Of a stretch of 64,000 nt of DNA, positions 18,169-26,592 are shown one piece after another; position 1 is the stretch's first letter; each line of letters opens with the position of its first letter. This DNA is from JAENVU01 sp046598395 (GTDB taxonomy: Bacteria > Actinomycetota > Acidimicrobiia > IMCC26256 > JAENVU01): the NCBI GenBank assembly GCA_046598395.1, contig JBKJIQ010000006.1:14133-78132 (forward strand), in the 5' to 3' direction. A program made the translations under genes and the position numbers. The notes beneath the pieces are model-generated. The model was not told where the DNA came from. It was given only the letters and a program-made list of their open reading frames with translations, and made no database searches.

Positions 18169-19557
18169 GTGAACTCTCTCGCGCCTACCGCAGACACCAT
18201 CGTCTCATGGCTCGACCACCACGACATCGCGTGGGTGAAAACGGAAGGCGTCTCGCTCGATGGCCTTGTGGTCGGCAAGCACTTGGGTCGCTCCAAGTTC
18301 GTGAAGAGCCTGCCGACGGGCAACGCGATTACCGACCTCGTCTTGGGCTACGACATCGCCGGTGGGCCATTCCTCGCGTGGTGGGACACGTGGCGCGCGG
18401 ATGCACTCGGCGACATCTTCCAACGCCCTGACCTCAACACCTTGGTGGTCGCCCCCGATCGGGCGAAGACTGCGAATGTGATCTGCGATTTCGTCGCGGC
18501 CAACGGCGACCCGATTCCGAGTTGTCCCCGCGGCGTGTTGCGCCGAACGCTGGATCGACTCGCGGGACACGGATACCAAGCCAGAGCCGCGTTCGAAGTG
18601 GAGGCAATGCTGTTCACCGAGCCGGTCACCACCGCGCGCCGCCGCCACTACGCGGATCTCACTCCGCTGTCCTTCCCGGCCGCGATCGGGTACCTGCATC
18701 ACAACTCGCGCCAGCAACTCGAGTTCATGGATGTGGTCGTAGCCCGCCTTGATGCCCTCGGCATCACGGTGGAGGGCTGGCACGATGAGGCCGCGCCCGG
18801 ACAGTTCGAAATCAACCTCGAACCCGCCGACCCGCTCACCGCGTGCGATCAGGTCATTCGGGTCAAGCAGGTCCTGCGCGAGGTCGCCATGGACCAGGGC
18901 CATGTGGTCACTTTCATGGCGAAGCCCTCCGCCGAGTACGGCAACGGACTTCACGTTCATCACTCCCTGACGCACGACGGTGAGCCCGCCTTCTACGCGC
19001 CCGACGGCGCGATGAGCGACGCCAGCCGCGCCTGGATCGGCGGTTTGATGGCCACGATGCCCGCGGCCACGTCGCTGCTGTGTCCCACCGTCAACTCATA
19101 TCGACGAATGGTGGGCTTCGCCGCCGCCCCCACGGTGGCGTCGTGGGGAGAGGACAACAAGTCCGCCGCGCTCCGGGTGCTGTCGCGCTCGCCCGGTGCC
19201 GCCCGAATCGAACATCGCCTCGCGGGTGGAGACGCAAACCCCTACCTGGTGCTGGCGGCCGTACTCGCAGGCGGGATCGCCGGTATCGAACACGAGATCA
19301 CACCACCGGACCCGATCGCGGTGACGGGTTGGGGCCTCCCGGCCGACGGTTGGCCACACCTTCCGACCTCCATCTCGCAGTCCACGGCCGCGCTCGCGGC
19401 CGACGCCCGATTCCGTTCGGTGTTGGGTGATGAGTTCGCCCAGTTCTGGATCAACACCCGGCGCTGGGAGTGGCTCATGTTCCACACCACCGGTGGGGAC
19501 CCCGAAGCCACTGCAGTGACCCCCTGGGAACTCGACCGCTACTTCGAGTTGGTCTGA
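18169..19557 (+). CDS. Glutamine-synthetase-like gamma-glutamyl-amine ligase
   Basis: A 462-residue GS-superfamily enzyme that would join glutamate to an amine using ATP. Conserved metal/substrate residues are present: FEVEAMLF (E143, E145), PGQFEINLE, GNGLHVHHSL, NSYRRMVGFAA, SWGEDNKSAALRV and IEHRLAGGDANPYL. The protein lacks the adenylylation region of classical GlnA and resembles PuuA or the actinobacterial GlnA3/GlnA4 group, which act on polyamines or monoamines. The gene immediately downstream encodes a gamma-glutamyl hydrolase, which strongly favours amine catabolism over ammonium assimilation. Start GTG 18169. Confidence 0.85.
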   Translation: MNSLAPTADTIVSWLDHHDIAWVKTEGVSLDGLVVGKHLGRSKFVKSLPTGNAITDLVLGYDIAGGPFLAWWDTWRADALGDIFQRPDLNTLVVAPDRAKTANVICDFVAANGDPIPSCPRGVLRRTLDRLAGHGYQARAAFEVEAMLFTEPVTTARRRHYADLTPLSFPAAIGYLHHNSRQQLEFMDVVVARLDALGITVEGWHDEAAPGQFEINLEPADPLTACDQVIRVKQVLREVAMDQGHVVTFMAKPSAEYGNGLHVHHSLTHDGEPAFYAPDGAMSDASRAWIGGLMATMPAATSLLCPTVNSYRRMVGFAAAPTVASWGEDNKSAALRVLSRSPGAARIEHRLAGGDANPYLVLAAVLAGGIAGIEHEITPPDPIAVTGWGLPADGWPHLPTSISQSTAALAADARFRSVLGDEFAQFWINTRRWEWLMFHTTGGDPEATAVTPWELDRYFELV

Positions 19558-19563
19558 CTACTC

Positions 19564-20259
19564 GTGGGACGGATCGTCGGCATCGTTGGACACATCGAAG
19601 CGGTTTCCGGCGACGAGGGCGTCGCGGTGGAGCATTTCATGGCCGCGGTCGCCTACGTGAAGGCCGTGCAGCGCGCGGGTGGCGTACCCGTGATCCTCCC
19701 CATCGTGGATCCCGGGAATCCCGACGATCTCGATCGCCTCCTGGACGCCGTCGACGCGGTCGTCATCACCGGCGGTTGCGATGTCGATCCCCAGTCCTAC
19801 GGCCAAGCGCCTCACGACATGTTGGGCCGCACCGACCTCCGGCGCGACGCCTCGGACCTCGCGATCGCCCGGGCAGTCGTGCACCGCAATCAACCCACGC
19901 TCGCGGTGTGTCGGGGGGTGCAGATCCTGAACGTCGCGCTGGGCGGGACCCTTGACCAGCACGTGGATGCGCATATGCGCCTCGATCAGTACAACGAAGA
20001 TGCCCACACCGTGACGATCGACCCCGGTTCACGGCTGGCCACGCTCGTCGGCACCGACCATCTCGGGGTGAACACACTCCACCACCAGGTCATCGCGACC
20101 CTCGGCACCGGCGTGCGAGCCGTCGCTCGCAATCAGGACGGTCACACCGAAGCCATCGAGATCGACGCCGCGCCGAACGTCCTCGGCATCCAGTGGCACC
20201 CCGAGTTCCTCCGCCACCGGGCCGATCATCTCGCCCTCTTCGCGCAGCTGATCAGCTAG
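19564..20259 (+). CDS. Gamma-glutamyl-gamma-aminobutyrate hydrolase family (PuuD-like)
   Basis: A 231-residue class I glutamine-amidotransferase-fold hydrolase. The nucleophile is C116 in LAVCRGVQILNVALGG, and the partner His/Glu are H212 and E214 in IQWHPEF. The N-terminal strand VITGGCDVDPQSYG is typical of PuuD rather than of amidotransferase subunits of biosynthetic enzymes. It would remove the glutamyl group at the end of a gamma-glutamylated amine pathway. It lies 6 bp after the ligase gene. The two oxidation steps (PuuB and PuuC equivalents) are not encoded next door. Confidence 0.87.
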   Translation: MGRIVGIVGHIEAVSGDEGVAVEHFMAAVAYVKAVQRAGGVPVILPIVDPGNPDDLDRLLDAVDAVVITGGCDVDPQSYGQAPHDMLGRTDLRRDASDLAIARAVVHRNQPTLAVCRGVQILNVALGGTLDQHVDAHMRLDQYNEDAHTVTIDPGSRLATLVGTDHLGVNTLHHQVIATLGTGVRAVARNQDGHTEAIEIDAAPNVLGIQWHPEFLRHRADHLALFAQLIS

Positions 20260-20271
20260 CCCCAACGCTGT

Positions 20272-21696
20272 TCAGGCGAAGCCGGGAAGATAGTCGGCTT
20301 CGGCATCGAACATTTCGAGGACCATCGCTCGCACCTCGGCCGGGCTGCACACCGCGGCCGTGAGCGGATCCAAGGTGACCGCCAGAATCGCGGCCTCCTT
20401 GCTGCGTTCGATCGCGGCCTGCGCGGCGAGGTCATAGACCGGCATGTTCGATGCACAGATCGCCGCCATCTGTGCGGGGAGCCGGCCGTAGCGCGTGGGA
20501 CTGACGCCGCGGCGGTCGATCAACGTCGCCACCTCCACGATGCCGTCGGGTGCAAGGTTCTCGATGAGGCCACCGCGGTTCGGAACATTGCCGTAGATCA
20601 CGTAGGGAACGTTCTTCTCCCGGGCCTCGATGATCCAACTCGCGTACTCCCAGGACCGCTTTGCCTCGACCTGCTCCTCGCCGCTCAACAACCGATCACG
20701 CTGCTCGTCGGCCTTGACCCGCCACTGCGGCCAGTTGGTGGGATAGAAGAACGACTCGCCGTCATATGCGGGACCGCAGTACCGCTCCAACAACTCGGCG
20801 CGTGTGCGGTAGTACGGCAGGTACTCCGAGAGATGCCCACTGCTCTCGGTGATGAACGCACCGAAGTGCACCATCATGTCCTTGCGCACGAGATCGCCGG
20901 CGTCCCAATCGACGCTTGGGTCTCCTGCGAGATCGGCGCGGGCGCGCTCCATCAGCGCCGGATAGAGATCCACGCCATTGTGTTCGAGGCGCGTAAACCA
21001 GCTGAGGTGATTGACGCCCGCACATTCCCAGGTGAGGTCGCGCCAGGCCACGCCCGCGCGCGCGGCGAGCACCCGGCTCGTGGCCTGCACGGAATGACAC
21101 AGCCCCACCACTTCGACCGTGGAGGTACGGGCCGCCGCGAGACACATCATGCTCATCGGGTTCGTGTAGTTGAGCACGAGTGCGCGCGGACACAGCCGCT
21201 CCACGTCGGCCAGGACCTCGATCCACACCGGGATCGTGCGCAACCCCTTGAACACGCCACCCGGGCCGATCGTGTCGCCGATGCACTGGTCCACGCCGTA
21301 GGCCGCCGGGATCTCGGAGTCGAACTGCACGCAATCAACCCCGGAAACCTCGATGCAGTTCACGAGGTAGTCGGTGTCGGGTAGCACCTCGAGGCGATCC
21401 AAGCTCGACTCGATCGCCCAAACATCGGCCACGCCGAACTCCTCGGCAAGGAATGCCACGAGCTTGGTCATGGTCGCCAGCCGGCGCTCGTCGATATCAA
21501 CCAACGCGATCGTGCCGCCCACGCCGCCCGGTATGAGGAACAGGTCTTTCACCAGTTCCGGTGTGAACATGCTCCCGGCACCGAGCATCGTGACCTTGAC
21601 CGGTCGCGGCATGTCGCCGGCCAAGCCGCGATGCTCGGCCGACTGGATGTGCGCACGGTGGCCAATCTCGGCGCTGGTGGTCGCGGTCGACGTCAT
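20272..21696 (-). CDS. GH4-family glycosidase (alpha-glucosidase/galactosidase type)
   Basis: A 474-residue NAD- and Mn-dependent glycoside hydrolase. The N-terminal Rossmann motif is MLGAGSMFTPELVKDL, and the GH4 signatures are VLNYTNPMSMMC, GLCHSVQ (metal-binding Cys/His) and CAGVNHLSWF. The GLCHSVQ form is that of the alpha-glucosidase, alpha-galactosidase and glucuronidase subgroups, not the 6-phospho-glycosidases. The start ATG 21696 has GGAG six bases upstream; a shorter start at MPRPVKVTML is possible because the first 29 residues precede the fold. No sugar transporter is adjacent. It is convergent with the PuuD-like gene (12-bp gap). Confidence 0.88.
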   Translation of the reverse strand: MTSTATTSAEIGHRAHIQSAEHRGLAGDMPRPVKVTMLGAGSMFTPELVKDLFLIPGGVGGTIALVDIDERRLATMTKLVAFLAEEFGVADVWAIESSLDRLEVLPDTDYLVNCIEVSGVDCVQFDSEIPAAYGVDQCIGDTIGPGGVFKGLRTIPVWIEVLADVERLCPRALVLNYTNPMSMMCLAAARTSTVEVVGLCHSVQATSRVLAARAGVAWRDLTWECAGVNHLSWFTRLEHNGVDLYPALMERARADLAGDPSVDWDAGDLVRKDMMVHFGAFITESSGHLSEYLPYYRTRAELLERYCGPAYDGESFFYPTNWPQWRVKADEQRDRLLSGEEQVEAKRSWEYASWIIEAREKNVPYVIYGNVPNRGGLIENLAPDGIVEVATLIDRRGVSPTRYGRLPAQMAAICASNMPVYDLAAQAAIERSKEAAILAVTLDPLTAAVCSPAEVRAMVLEMFDAEADYLPGFA

Positions 21697-21817
21697 GCGG
21701 TTCTCCAAGGGCGTTGGTGGGAGCCGGATGGCCCGCGGTGATCGTAGAGAACCTGCCGCGGCGCCGGGAACCGGTCCCGTGCCAAACTCACCTACCCCAC
21801 CCATGAGGCAACCACCC

Positions 21818-22963
21818 ATGACGGAAATCCTCAACGCCGTTCGCGCCGCGACCGATGCGATTCGCGCCGAAGCACCGAGCTGTGAGCGCGCGAGCCGCCT
21901 CACGGATCCGGTCGTAGCGGCACTGCGCGATACCGGAGCATTTCGCATGGCGTGGAGCAACGCATGCGGTGGTCCGGAGTTGAGCCCCCTCGAACAAATC
22001 GAAGTGATCGAGGAACTCGCGGCAGCCGACGGGTCGGCCGGTTGGTGCGCCATGATCAACTCCGACGGCGGTTACCTCGCCGCGCTGCTCGACCCCACCG
22101 TCTCCGCCGAGATGTATCCCTCGCTCGATCTCGCAACCGCAGTGGTCGCGGCGCCGTCGGGGCGGGCCACCGTCGAGGACGACGGATTTCGTATCTCCGG
22201 GCAGTGGGCATTCGCGAGCGGCTCGACCCATTGCGCGTGGTTCTTCGTCGGTTGCCTCGTGTTCGACGGCGACGAGATGCAGTTCGACGCCAACGGCATG
22301 CCCACCATCCTCATGTTCGCGGTCCCGGCGCCAGATGTGGAGATCCTCGACACGTGGCAGACGACCGGCCTCAATGCCACCGCCAGCAACGACATCCGCG
22401 TGGCCAATGTGTTCGTTCCTCGTGAACGCACCTGCTCGCTCCTCGAGGGCGACGCCGTCGACCCGTCGCCGCTCTACTCGTGGCGCTGGAACTTCTTCAT
22501 CAACGTGAGCGGAGTGCCACTCGGTGTGGCCCGCGCCGCGCTCGCCAATGCGTGCGAGGTCGCGGAGACCAAGATCGGCATGCCTAGCTTCGCTCCGATC
22601 CGCGAAGAAGCCACCGTGCAACACAACGTCGGACTCGCCGCGGCCCTGACGCATTCGGCCCGGGCCTACGTCTTCGACGCAGTCGGCGTTGCGTGGACCG
22701 CTATGCAAAGTGGTCGCCCGCCCAGCCCGGCGGAGTGGCGAGAGGTACGGCTGGCCACGACCCATGCGATGCAATCGAGCAAGCAAGCGGTGACGCTTAT
22801 GTACGAGGCGCTCGGCACCACCGGCGTCTACCGCACGTCGGTGTTGGATCGACAGTTTCGTGATCTCACCACGATGTCGCAACACCTCATTGCCCAAACC
22901 AAGACCTACGCCGCGGCCGGTCGGGGATTCCTCGGTCTCGATCCCGCCGCGATCGCGTTCTGA
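21818..22963 (+). CDS. Flavin-dependent monooxygenase of the ACAD fold (HsaA/HpaH-like)
   Basis: A 381-residue protein with the acyl-CoA-dehydrogenase fold used by two-component flavin monooxygenases such as HsaA. It opens with a helical domain (DTGAFRMAWSNACGGPELSPLEQIEVIEEL), then DGSAGWCAMI, FRISGQWAFASGSTHCAWFFVGC and FVPRERTC. The C-terminal domain contains MYEALGTTGVYRTSVLDRQFRDLTTMSQHL. Enzymes of this group hydroxylate aromatic or steroid intermediates using reduced flavin from a partner reductase, which is not seen here. Its 3' end (CGCGATCGCGTTCTGA) is duplicated 584 bp downstream beyond the inserted toxin-antitoxin pair. It probably led the operon that continues at 23559. Confidence 0.82.
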   Translation: MTEILNAVRAATDAIRAEAPSCERASRLTDPVVAALRDTGAFRMAWSNACGGPELSPLEQIEVIEELAAADGSAGWCAMINSDGGYLAALLDPTVSAEMYPSLDLATAVVAAPSGRATVEDDGFRISGQWAFASGSTHCAWFFVGCLVFDGDEMQFDANGMPTILMFAVPAPDVEILDTWQTTGLNATASNDIRVANVFVPRERTCSLLEGDAVDPSPLYSWRWNFFINVSGVPLGVARAALANACEVAETKIGMPSFAPIREEATVQHNVGLAAALTHSARAYVFDAVGVAWTAMQSGRPPSPAEWREVRLATTHAMQSSKQAVTLMYEALGTTGVYRTSVLDRQFRDLTTMSQHLIAQTKTYAAAGRGFLGLDPAAIAF

Positions 22964-22973
22964 GGAACTGACC
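22948..22973 (+). repeat. 26-bp direct repeat, left copy
   Basis: CGCGATCGCGTTCT-G-AGGAACTGACC spans the last codons and stop of the monooxygenase gene. The same sequence, with one G-to-A change in the stop codon, occurs at 23532-23557. The two copies bracket the toxin-antitoxin pair. Confidence 0.9.
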
Positions 22974-23039
22974 GAAAACGGCGCGCCACATCGCAACGGG
23001 CGTCCTCTGAACGGGAATGCCCATGGCTAAGATTCGGCC

Positions 23040-23222
23040 GTGCCCGGCGAACCCGAACTCATCACCGTGACCGCGCTGGAGGCGATGACTCCAACCGAAC
23101 GGTCCGCCGCCTTTGAGCGCGGCCTGATCACGGACCTCGATGAGCTTCCGGAGGCGTTTCGCACTCGCATCATCGCAACCGCAGAACGCCTCGGTCGCGA
23201 GAGACGCTGCGCCGCCGACTGA
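23040..23222 (+). CDS. Small antitoxin-like protein
   Basis: A 60-residue protein starting at GTG 23040. It contains TALEAMTPTERSAAFERGLI and TDLDELPEAFRTRIIATA, a pattern of acidic helices known from small antitoxins encoded just before RelE/ParE-like proteins in actinobacteria. It precedes a 96-residue partner by 2 bp, which is the usual antitoxin-first order. The pair sits in a 584-bp insert between direct repeats. Function is inferred from size, order and pattern. Confidence 0.6.
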   Translation: MPGEPELITVTALEAMTPTERSAAFERGLITDLDELPEAFRTRIIATAERLGRERRCAAD

Positions 23223-23224
23223 CG

Positions 23225-23515
23225 TTGCGCCGCGAGGTTCGGGTCACCCAACCGTTCTTTGACCGCTTGGACGAACTCTTCCCCGCGCAGCGAACCGCCG
23301 ATGGTCGTCCGTCGGCAACGGACTTCCTGCTTCACGAAATGTCGAGCATCATCGAGAAACTCGCGGTCGACTTCGACGCCGCCACGATACCGAGTGGCCT
23401 CGAACCAGATGTGCGTGTTCTCATCGAGTCCGGAATACTGGTCCCGCTCCTCGCCGTATACGCATCGATCGTTGCCGACGGCGGAGTCGAGGTTTTCTAT
23501 CTCGATATCGAATGA
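23225..23515 (+). CDS. RelE/ParE-like toxin candidate
   Basis: A 96-residue protein from TTG 23225. It shows the beta-alpha-alpha-beta pattern REVRVTQPFFDRLDELFP, DFLLHEMSSIIEKLAVDF, DVRVLIESGILVPLLAVYA and GGVEVFYLDIE, as in a group of actinobacterial RelE/ParE-superfamily proteins that share the DFxxxE helix and the final acidic strand. If active it would be an mRNA interferase or gyrase inhibitor; catalytic residues cannot be assigned with confidence. The start codon is weak and no ribosome site is seen, suggesting coupling to the antitoxin. Confidence 0.58.
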   Translation: MRREVRVTQPFFDRLDELFPAQRTADGRPSATDFLLHEMSSIIEKLAVDFDAATIPSGLEPDVRVLIESGILVPLLAVYASIVADGGVEVFYLDIE

Positions 23516-23531
23516 CTATCCCCACACCGAA

Positions 23532-23557
23532 CGCGATCGCGTTCTAAGGAACTGACC
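23532..23557 (+). repeat. 26-bp direct repeat, right copy
   Basis: This copy reads CGCGATCGCGTTCTAAGGAACTGACC and ends one base before ATG 23559. Its AAGGA serves as the ribosome site of the SRPBCC gene. It regenerates the codons AIAF-stop of the upstream monooxygenase, so removing one repeat plus the pair restores a tight monooxygenase-SRPBCC junction. Confidence 0.9.
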
Positions 23558-23558
23558 T

Positions 23559-23954
23559 ATGGCATCTGTGCGCCGGTACACCATCATCAACCGAGCCGCC
23601 GACGATGTGTGGGCGGTGCTGGGAGATCCCGTCACCATCGCCGACTGGTTCCCCGGAGTTGCGGCCGCCACCGTCGACGGCAACCAGCGCGTCATCACCA
23701 CGGTGACCGGCCTGCCGATGCCGGAGGAGATCGTCACCAACGACGCGATCCAACGTCGGTTCCAATACCGTCTGGCCGCCGGGTTCATCCAGGATCACCT
23801 GGGGACGATCGACGTCTTCGACCTCGGCGATGGGCGCTCCCTCGTGTCCTACGCGACCGATGGCGAACCGGCTGCGCTGGCCCTGATGATCGGCGGCGCC
23901 ACGGGCAATGCGCTGCTCGAACTCCGCCGTCAACTCGAAGAGAGGGACCTCTGA
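23559..23954 (+). CDS. SRPBCC-family protein (polyketide cyclase/START-like)
   Basis: A 131-residue protein with the START-like cavity fold. It opens SVRRYTIINRAADDVWAVLGDPVTIADWFPGV, the standard SRPBCC beginning, and ends with the long C-terminal helix ALALMIGGATGNALLELRRQLEE. Such proteins bind hydrophobic ligands; in catabolic operons they sometimes act as cyclases or ligand carriers. Its stop overlaps the sulfatase ATG (ATGA), so the two are coupled. Confidence 0.85.
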   Translation: MASVRRYTIINRAADDVWAVLGDPVTIADWFPGVAAATVDGNQRVITTVTGLPMPEEIVTNDAIQRRFQYRLAAGFIQDHLGTIDVFDLGDGRSLVSYATDGEPAALALMIGGATGNALLELRRQLEERDL

Positions 23955-25522
23955 TGGGCCGCAAGATTCTGTTCGTCACCACCGACCAGCAACGCTACGA
24001 CACCCTCGGATGCAACGGTGGTGAGGTCGCACGCACGCCGGTGATCGACGCACTCGCGGCGGAAGGCATCCGTTACGAACGCGCCGTTCCCCAGTCGGTC
24101 GTCTGCATGCCGTCGCGCTCCACGATGCTCACCGGCCAATACCCCACCACCCATGGAGTCTGGATGAACGGCGTGCCGCTCCCGGTCGACGCGCCATCAG
24201 TCGCCGCCGAACTCCATCGTCACGGCTACAAGACCGCGCTCGTGGGCAAGGCCCATTTCGAACCCTTCATGGATGCATTCGGTCGCTTCACCGAGAACCT
24301 GCTCGCGCGGTCCGGTGAACCAACCGCGCAACGCCCGTGGGCCGACGGCACCATCGGACCGCACCGCGGGTTCGATCACCTCGAGTTCGCCACCCACGGT
24401 GCCGCCGGAATGCTGCACTATGCGCAGTGGCTCGCCGCGAATCATCCCGAAGCAGCCGGTCTGTTCTATGCCGCGATCGACGCGGGCTGGAACGTGAACG
24501 CGGCCGGTGGCGGCGACACCGATGCGCCACAAGTGAAGGCCAACTCGATTCCGCGCGAGTGGTACCACACCGATTGGGTGGCCGATCGCACGATCGCGTG
24601 GCTCGACTCGCTCGACGCGAACGACGACTGGTTCTGCTGGATGAGCTTCCCTGACCCGCACCACCCGTGGGACCCGCCGGAGTCCGAGATGCGCCGCGTT
24701 AATTGGCGCGAGGTCCCCTTGCCGGCCGGCTATCCGGAGCGTGCGTCCGAACGGGAACGCATCATCGGCGACAAGCCAATCCACTGGCGCAACTGGTATG
24801 ACGGAACGCTCGTCTCGAACTACGAAGCACCGAAGGACTGGGTACCGGCCATGATGACCGCGGACCAAGTCCGTGAAGTCAACGCGCGCAACGCGGTGGA
24901 GTGCGAACTGATCGACGAGGCCCTTGGCCGCGTCATGGCCGCCATCACCCAACGCGGCTGGACCGACGACGTCGATGTGGTCTTCACCACCGACCACGGC
25001 GAACTCCAAGGCGACTTCGGCCTGTTGTTCAAGGGTCCCTATCACGTGGACGGATTGATGCGGCTCCCCCTCGTCTGGCGCCCGGCACCGTCGGCCCACG
25101 CCGCGGCTTCGGTCGTCACCAAGCCGGTTGGGCTGGTGGACCTCGCGCCCACGTTCTGTTCCATCGCGGGCATTGACGCTCCCGAGTGGATGCAAGGTGC
25201 ATCACTGCCAACCGACGACACCGACGCCGACGCGCGCGGTTTCGAACGCGTCCTCACCGAGTGGGACAGCGAACTGTTCGGGGTCGCGGTGCACCTGCGC
25301 ACGATCACGCGCGACGGCTGGGTGTGCAGCGCGTACCGACCGGGCTACGTACACGACGGCACCGAAGGTGAGCTGTACCACCTCGCCGACGACCCCTTGC
25401 AACAGGTCAACCGCTGGAACGACCCGGCGGTCGCCGCGCTGCAATCCGATCTCCTCGCCGACTTGTGGGACCACCAGTCCCCTGCCCACGCGCCCCACCT
25501 CGAGGTCGAAGCACCGGTGTAA
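23954..25522 (+). CDS. Type I sulfatase (formylglycine-dependent)
   Basis: A 522-residue sulfatase/arylsulfatase. The active-site motif CMPSRSTMLTG begins at C51 (pattern CxPSR), whose cysteine must be converted to formylglycine. The metal ligands D11 and Q12 lie in the N-terminal VTTDQQRYDTLGC, and VFTTDHGELQGDFGLLFKG provides the later Asp/His pair. There is no signal peptide, so it appears cytoplasmic and may desulfate an imported compound. It is embedded in a catabolic operon with an aldolase-like and an OYE-like enzyme. The formylglycine-generating enzyme is not in this window. Start ATG 23954 overlaps the previous stop. Confidence 0.92.
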   Translation: MGRKILFVTTDQQRYDTLGCNGGEVARTPVIDALAAEGIRYERAVPQSVVCMPSRSTMLTGQYPTTHGVWMNGVPLPVDAPSVAAELHRHGYKTALVGKAHFEPFMDAFGRFTENLLARSGEPTAQRPWADGTIGPHRGFDHLEFATHGAAGMLHYAQWLAANHPEAAGLFYAAIDAGWNVNAAGGGDTDAPQVKANSIPREWYHTDWVADRTIAWLDSLDANDDWFCWMSFPDPHHPWDPPESEMRRVNWREVPLPAGYPERASERERIIGDKPIHWRNWYDGTLVSNYEAPKDWVPAMMTADQVREVNARNAVECELIDEALGRVMAAITQRGWTDDVDVVFTTDHGELQGDFGLLFKGPYHVDGLMRLPLVWRPAPSAHAAASVVTKPVGLVDLAPTFCSIAGIDAPEWMQGASLPTDDTDADARGFERVLTEWDSELFGVAVHLRTITRDGWVCSAYRPGYVHDGTEGELYHLADDPLQQVNRWNDPAVAALQSDLLADLWDHQSPAHAPHLEVEAPV

Positions 25523-25548
25523 CCCGGTGAAGCGCCCGAGGTGCCTCT

Positions 25549-25596
25549 GTTCATTGTGCGGATTCCCTCCCCACCCAGGCCGTACGCACAGTGAAC
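25549..25596. repeat. 12-bp imperfect inverted repeat before the aldolase-like gene
   Basis: GTTCATTGTGCG (25549-25560) pairs with CGCACAGTGAAC (25585-25596) with one mismatch, across 24 bases. The right arm contains the annotated GTG start at 25591, so the hairpin could hide it or mark an attenuator. The left arm resembles the arm of the terminator at 40860 (16 of 19 bases shared, counting GTTCATTGT-CG-ATTCC). Confidence 0.5.
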
Positions 25597-26592
25597 GAGA
25601 ATGAGGCAATGAAGCATCGAAGTCAGGGGACCACCAGCACCGCCGATGCGATCGCTCGGCTGCGGCCGGGTCGAACGATCACGGGCATGTCGGCCGTGCT
25701 CATCCCCTACACCACCAACGGCGAGATCGATTGGGCGGCGGTCGAGGCTCACATCGCCCGCACCCACGCCGCGGGGCTCACCCCGGCAGTAAACATGGAC
25801 ACCGGCTACGTCCAACTCCTCGACACCGCCGACAAAGAACGCGTCCTCGATATCGCGGCGGCCATCACCGATGGCGCGTTCGTGGCCGGGGCCTACGTGG
25901 CCGACGCGGCGGGGGCACCCTTCGATCTCGACGCCTACCTCCGCGCCTCCGCCGCCGTGACGCACCGGGGCGGCACCCCGGTGATCTTTCCGTCACACGG
26001 ACTGAACGAGCTCACCGACCATGGTTGGGTCACGGCACTCGGCGAGATCGGCAACCACGTCGACCGATTCATCGGGTTCGAGCTCGGCGCGATGTTCGTT
26101 CCCTACGGTCGCATTGTGGCGCTCGACGCGTACCGAGCACTCATGGCGATTCCGCAGTGCATCGGCGCGAAGCACAGCTCGTTGCATCGCCAACTCGAAT
26201 GGGATCGGCTCACGCTACGCGATGAGCTCCGGCCCGAGTTCCTCCTGCTCACCGGGAACGACCTGGCCATCGACATGGTGATGTACGGATCGGATTACCT
26301 GCTCGGTCTCTCCACGTTCGCGCCCGAAGCCTTCGCGTTGCGGGACCGGATGTGGGCCGCCGGTGATGCCGACTTCTACGAGCTGAACGACCTCTTGCAA
26401 TACCTCGGAGCGTTTGCGTTCCGCGCACCGGTGCCGGGGTACCGCCATGACGCTGCGATGTTCTTCGAGCTCCGCGGTTGGGCGGCCACCGACCTCACTC
26501 CTCCCGGTGCGCCCCGGCGCCCGGAGTCGGACCGCTCTGTCCTCGCCGCGATCCTCGAAACGCTCCTCGACCGATTGCGAGCGTTCGCGTGA
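25591..26592 (+). CDS. Dihydrodipicolinate synthase-family aldolase/lyase
   Basis: A 333-residue TIM-barrel protein of the DapA/NAL superfamily. The Schiff-base lysine is K194 in QCIGAKHSSLHRQ, and the N-terminal SAVLIPYTTNGEIDWAAVEAHI is typical. The tyrosine of the usual Y-N-x-P motif is absent; the equivalent strand reads PVIFPSHGLNE. The enzyme is therefore unlikely to make dihydrodipicolinate and more likely cleaves or condenses another 2-oxo acid or aldehyde. The start is uncertain: GTG 25591 lies inside a hairpin arm and ATG 25609 is an alternative. It overlaps the next gene by 4 bp. Confidence 0.82.
   Translation: MNENEAMKHRSQGTTSTADAIARLRPGRTITGMSAVLIPYTTNGEIDWAAVEAHIARTHAAGLTPAVNMDTGYVQLLDTADKERVLDIAAAITDGAFVAGAYVADAAGAPFDLDAYLRASAAVTHRGGTPVIFPSHGLNELTDHGWVTALGEIGNHVDRFIGFELGAMFVPYGRIVALDAYRALMAIPQCIGAKHSSLHRQLEWDRLTLRDELRPEFLLLTGNDLAIDMVMYGSDYLLGLSTFAPEAFALRDRMWAAGDADFYELNDLLQYLGAFAFRAPVPGYRHDAAMFFELRGWAATDLTPPGAPRRPESDRSVLAAILETLLDRLRAFA

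Noticed and set aside
21788..22996. A 402-codon minus-strand frame opposite the monooxygenase gene
   Set aside because: The product is rich in Arg/His/Gly with no recognisable fold, while the plus strand has a complete enzyme family match.
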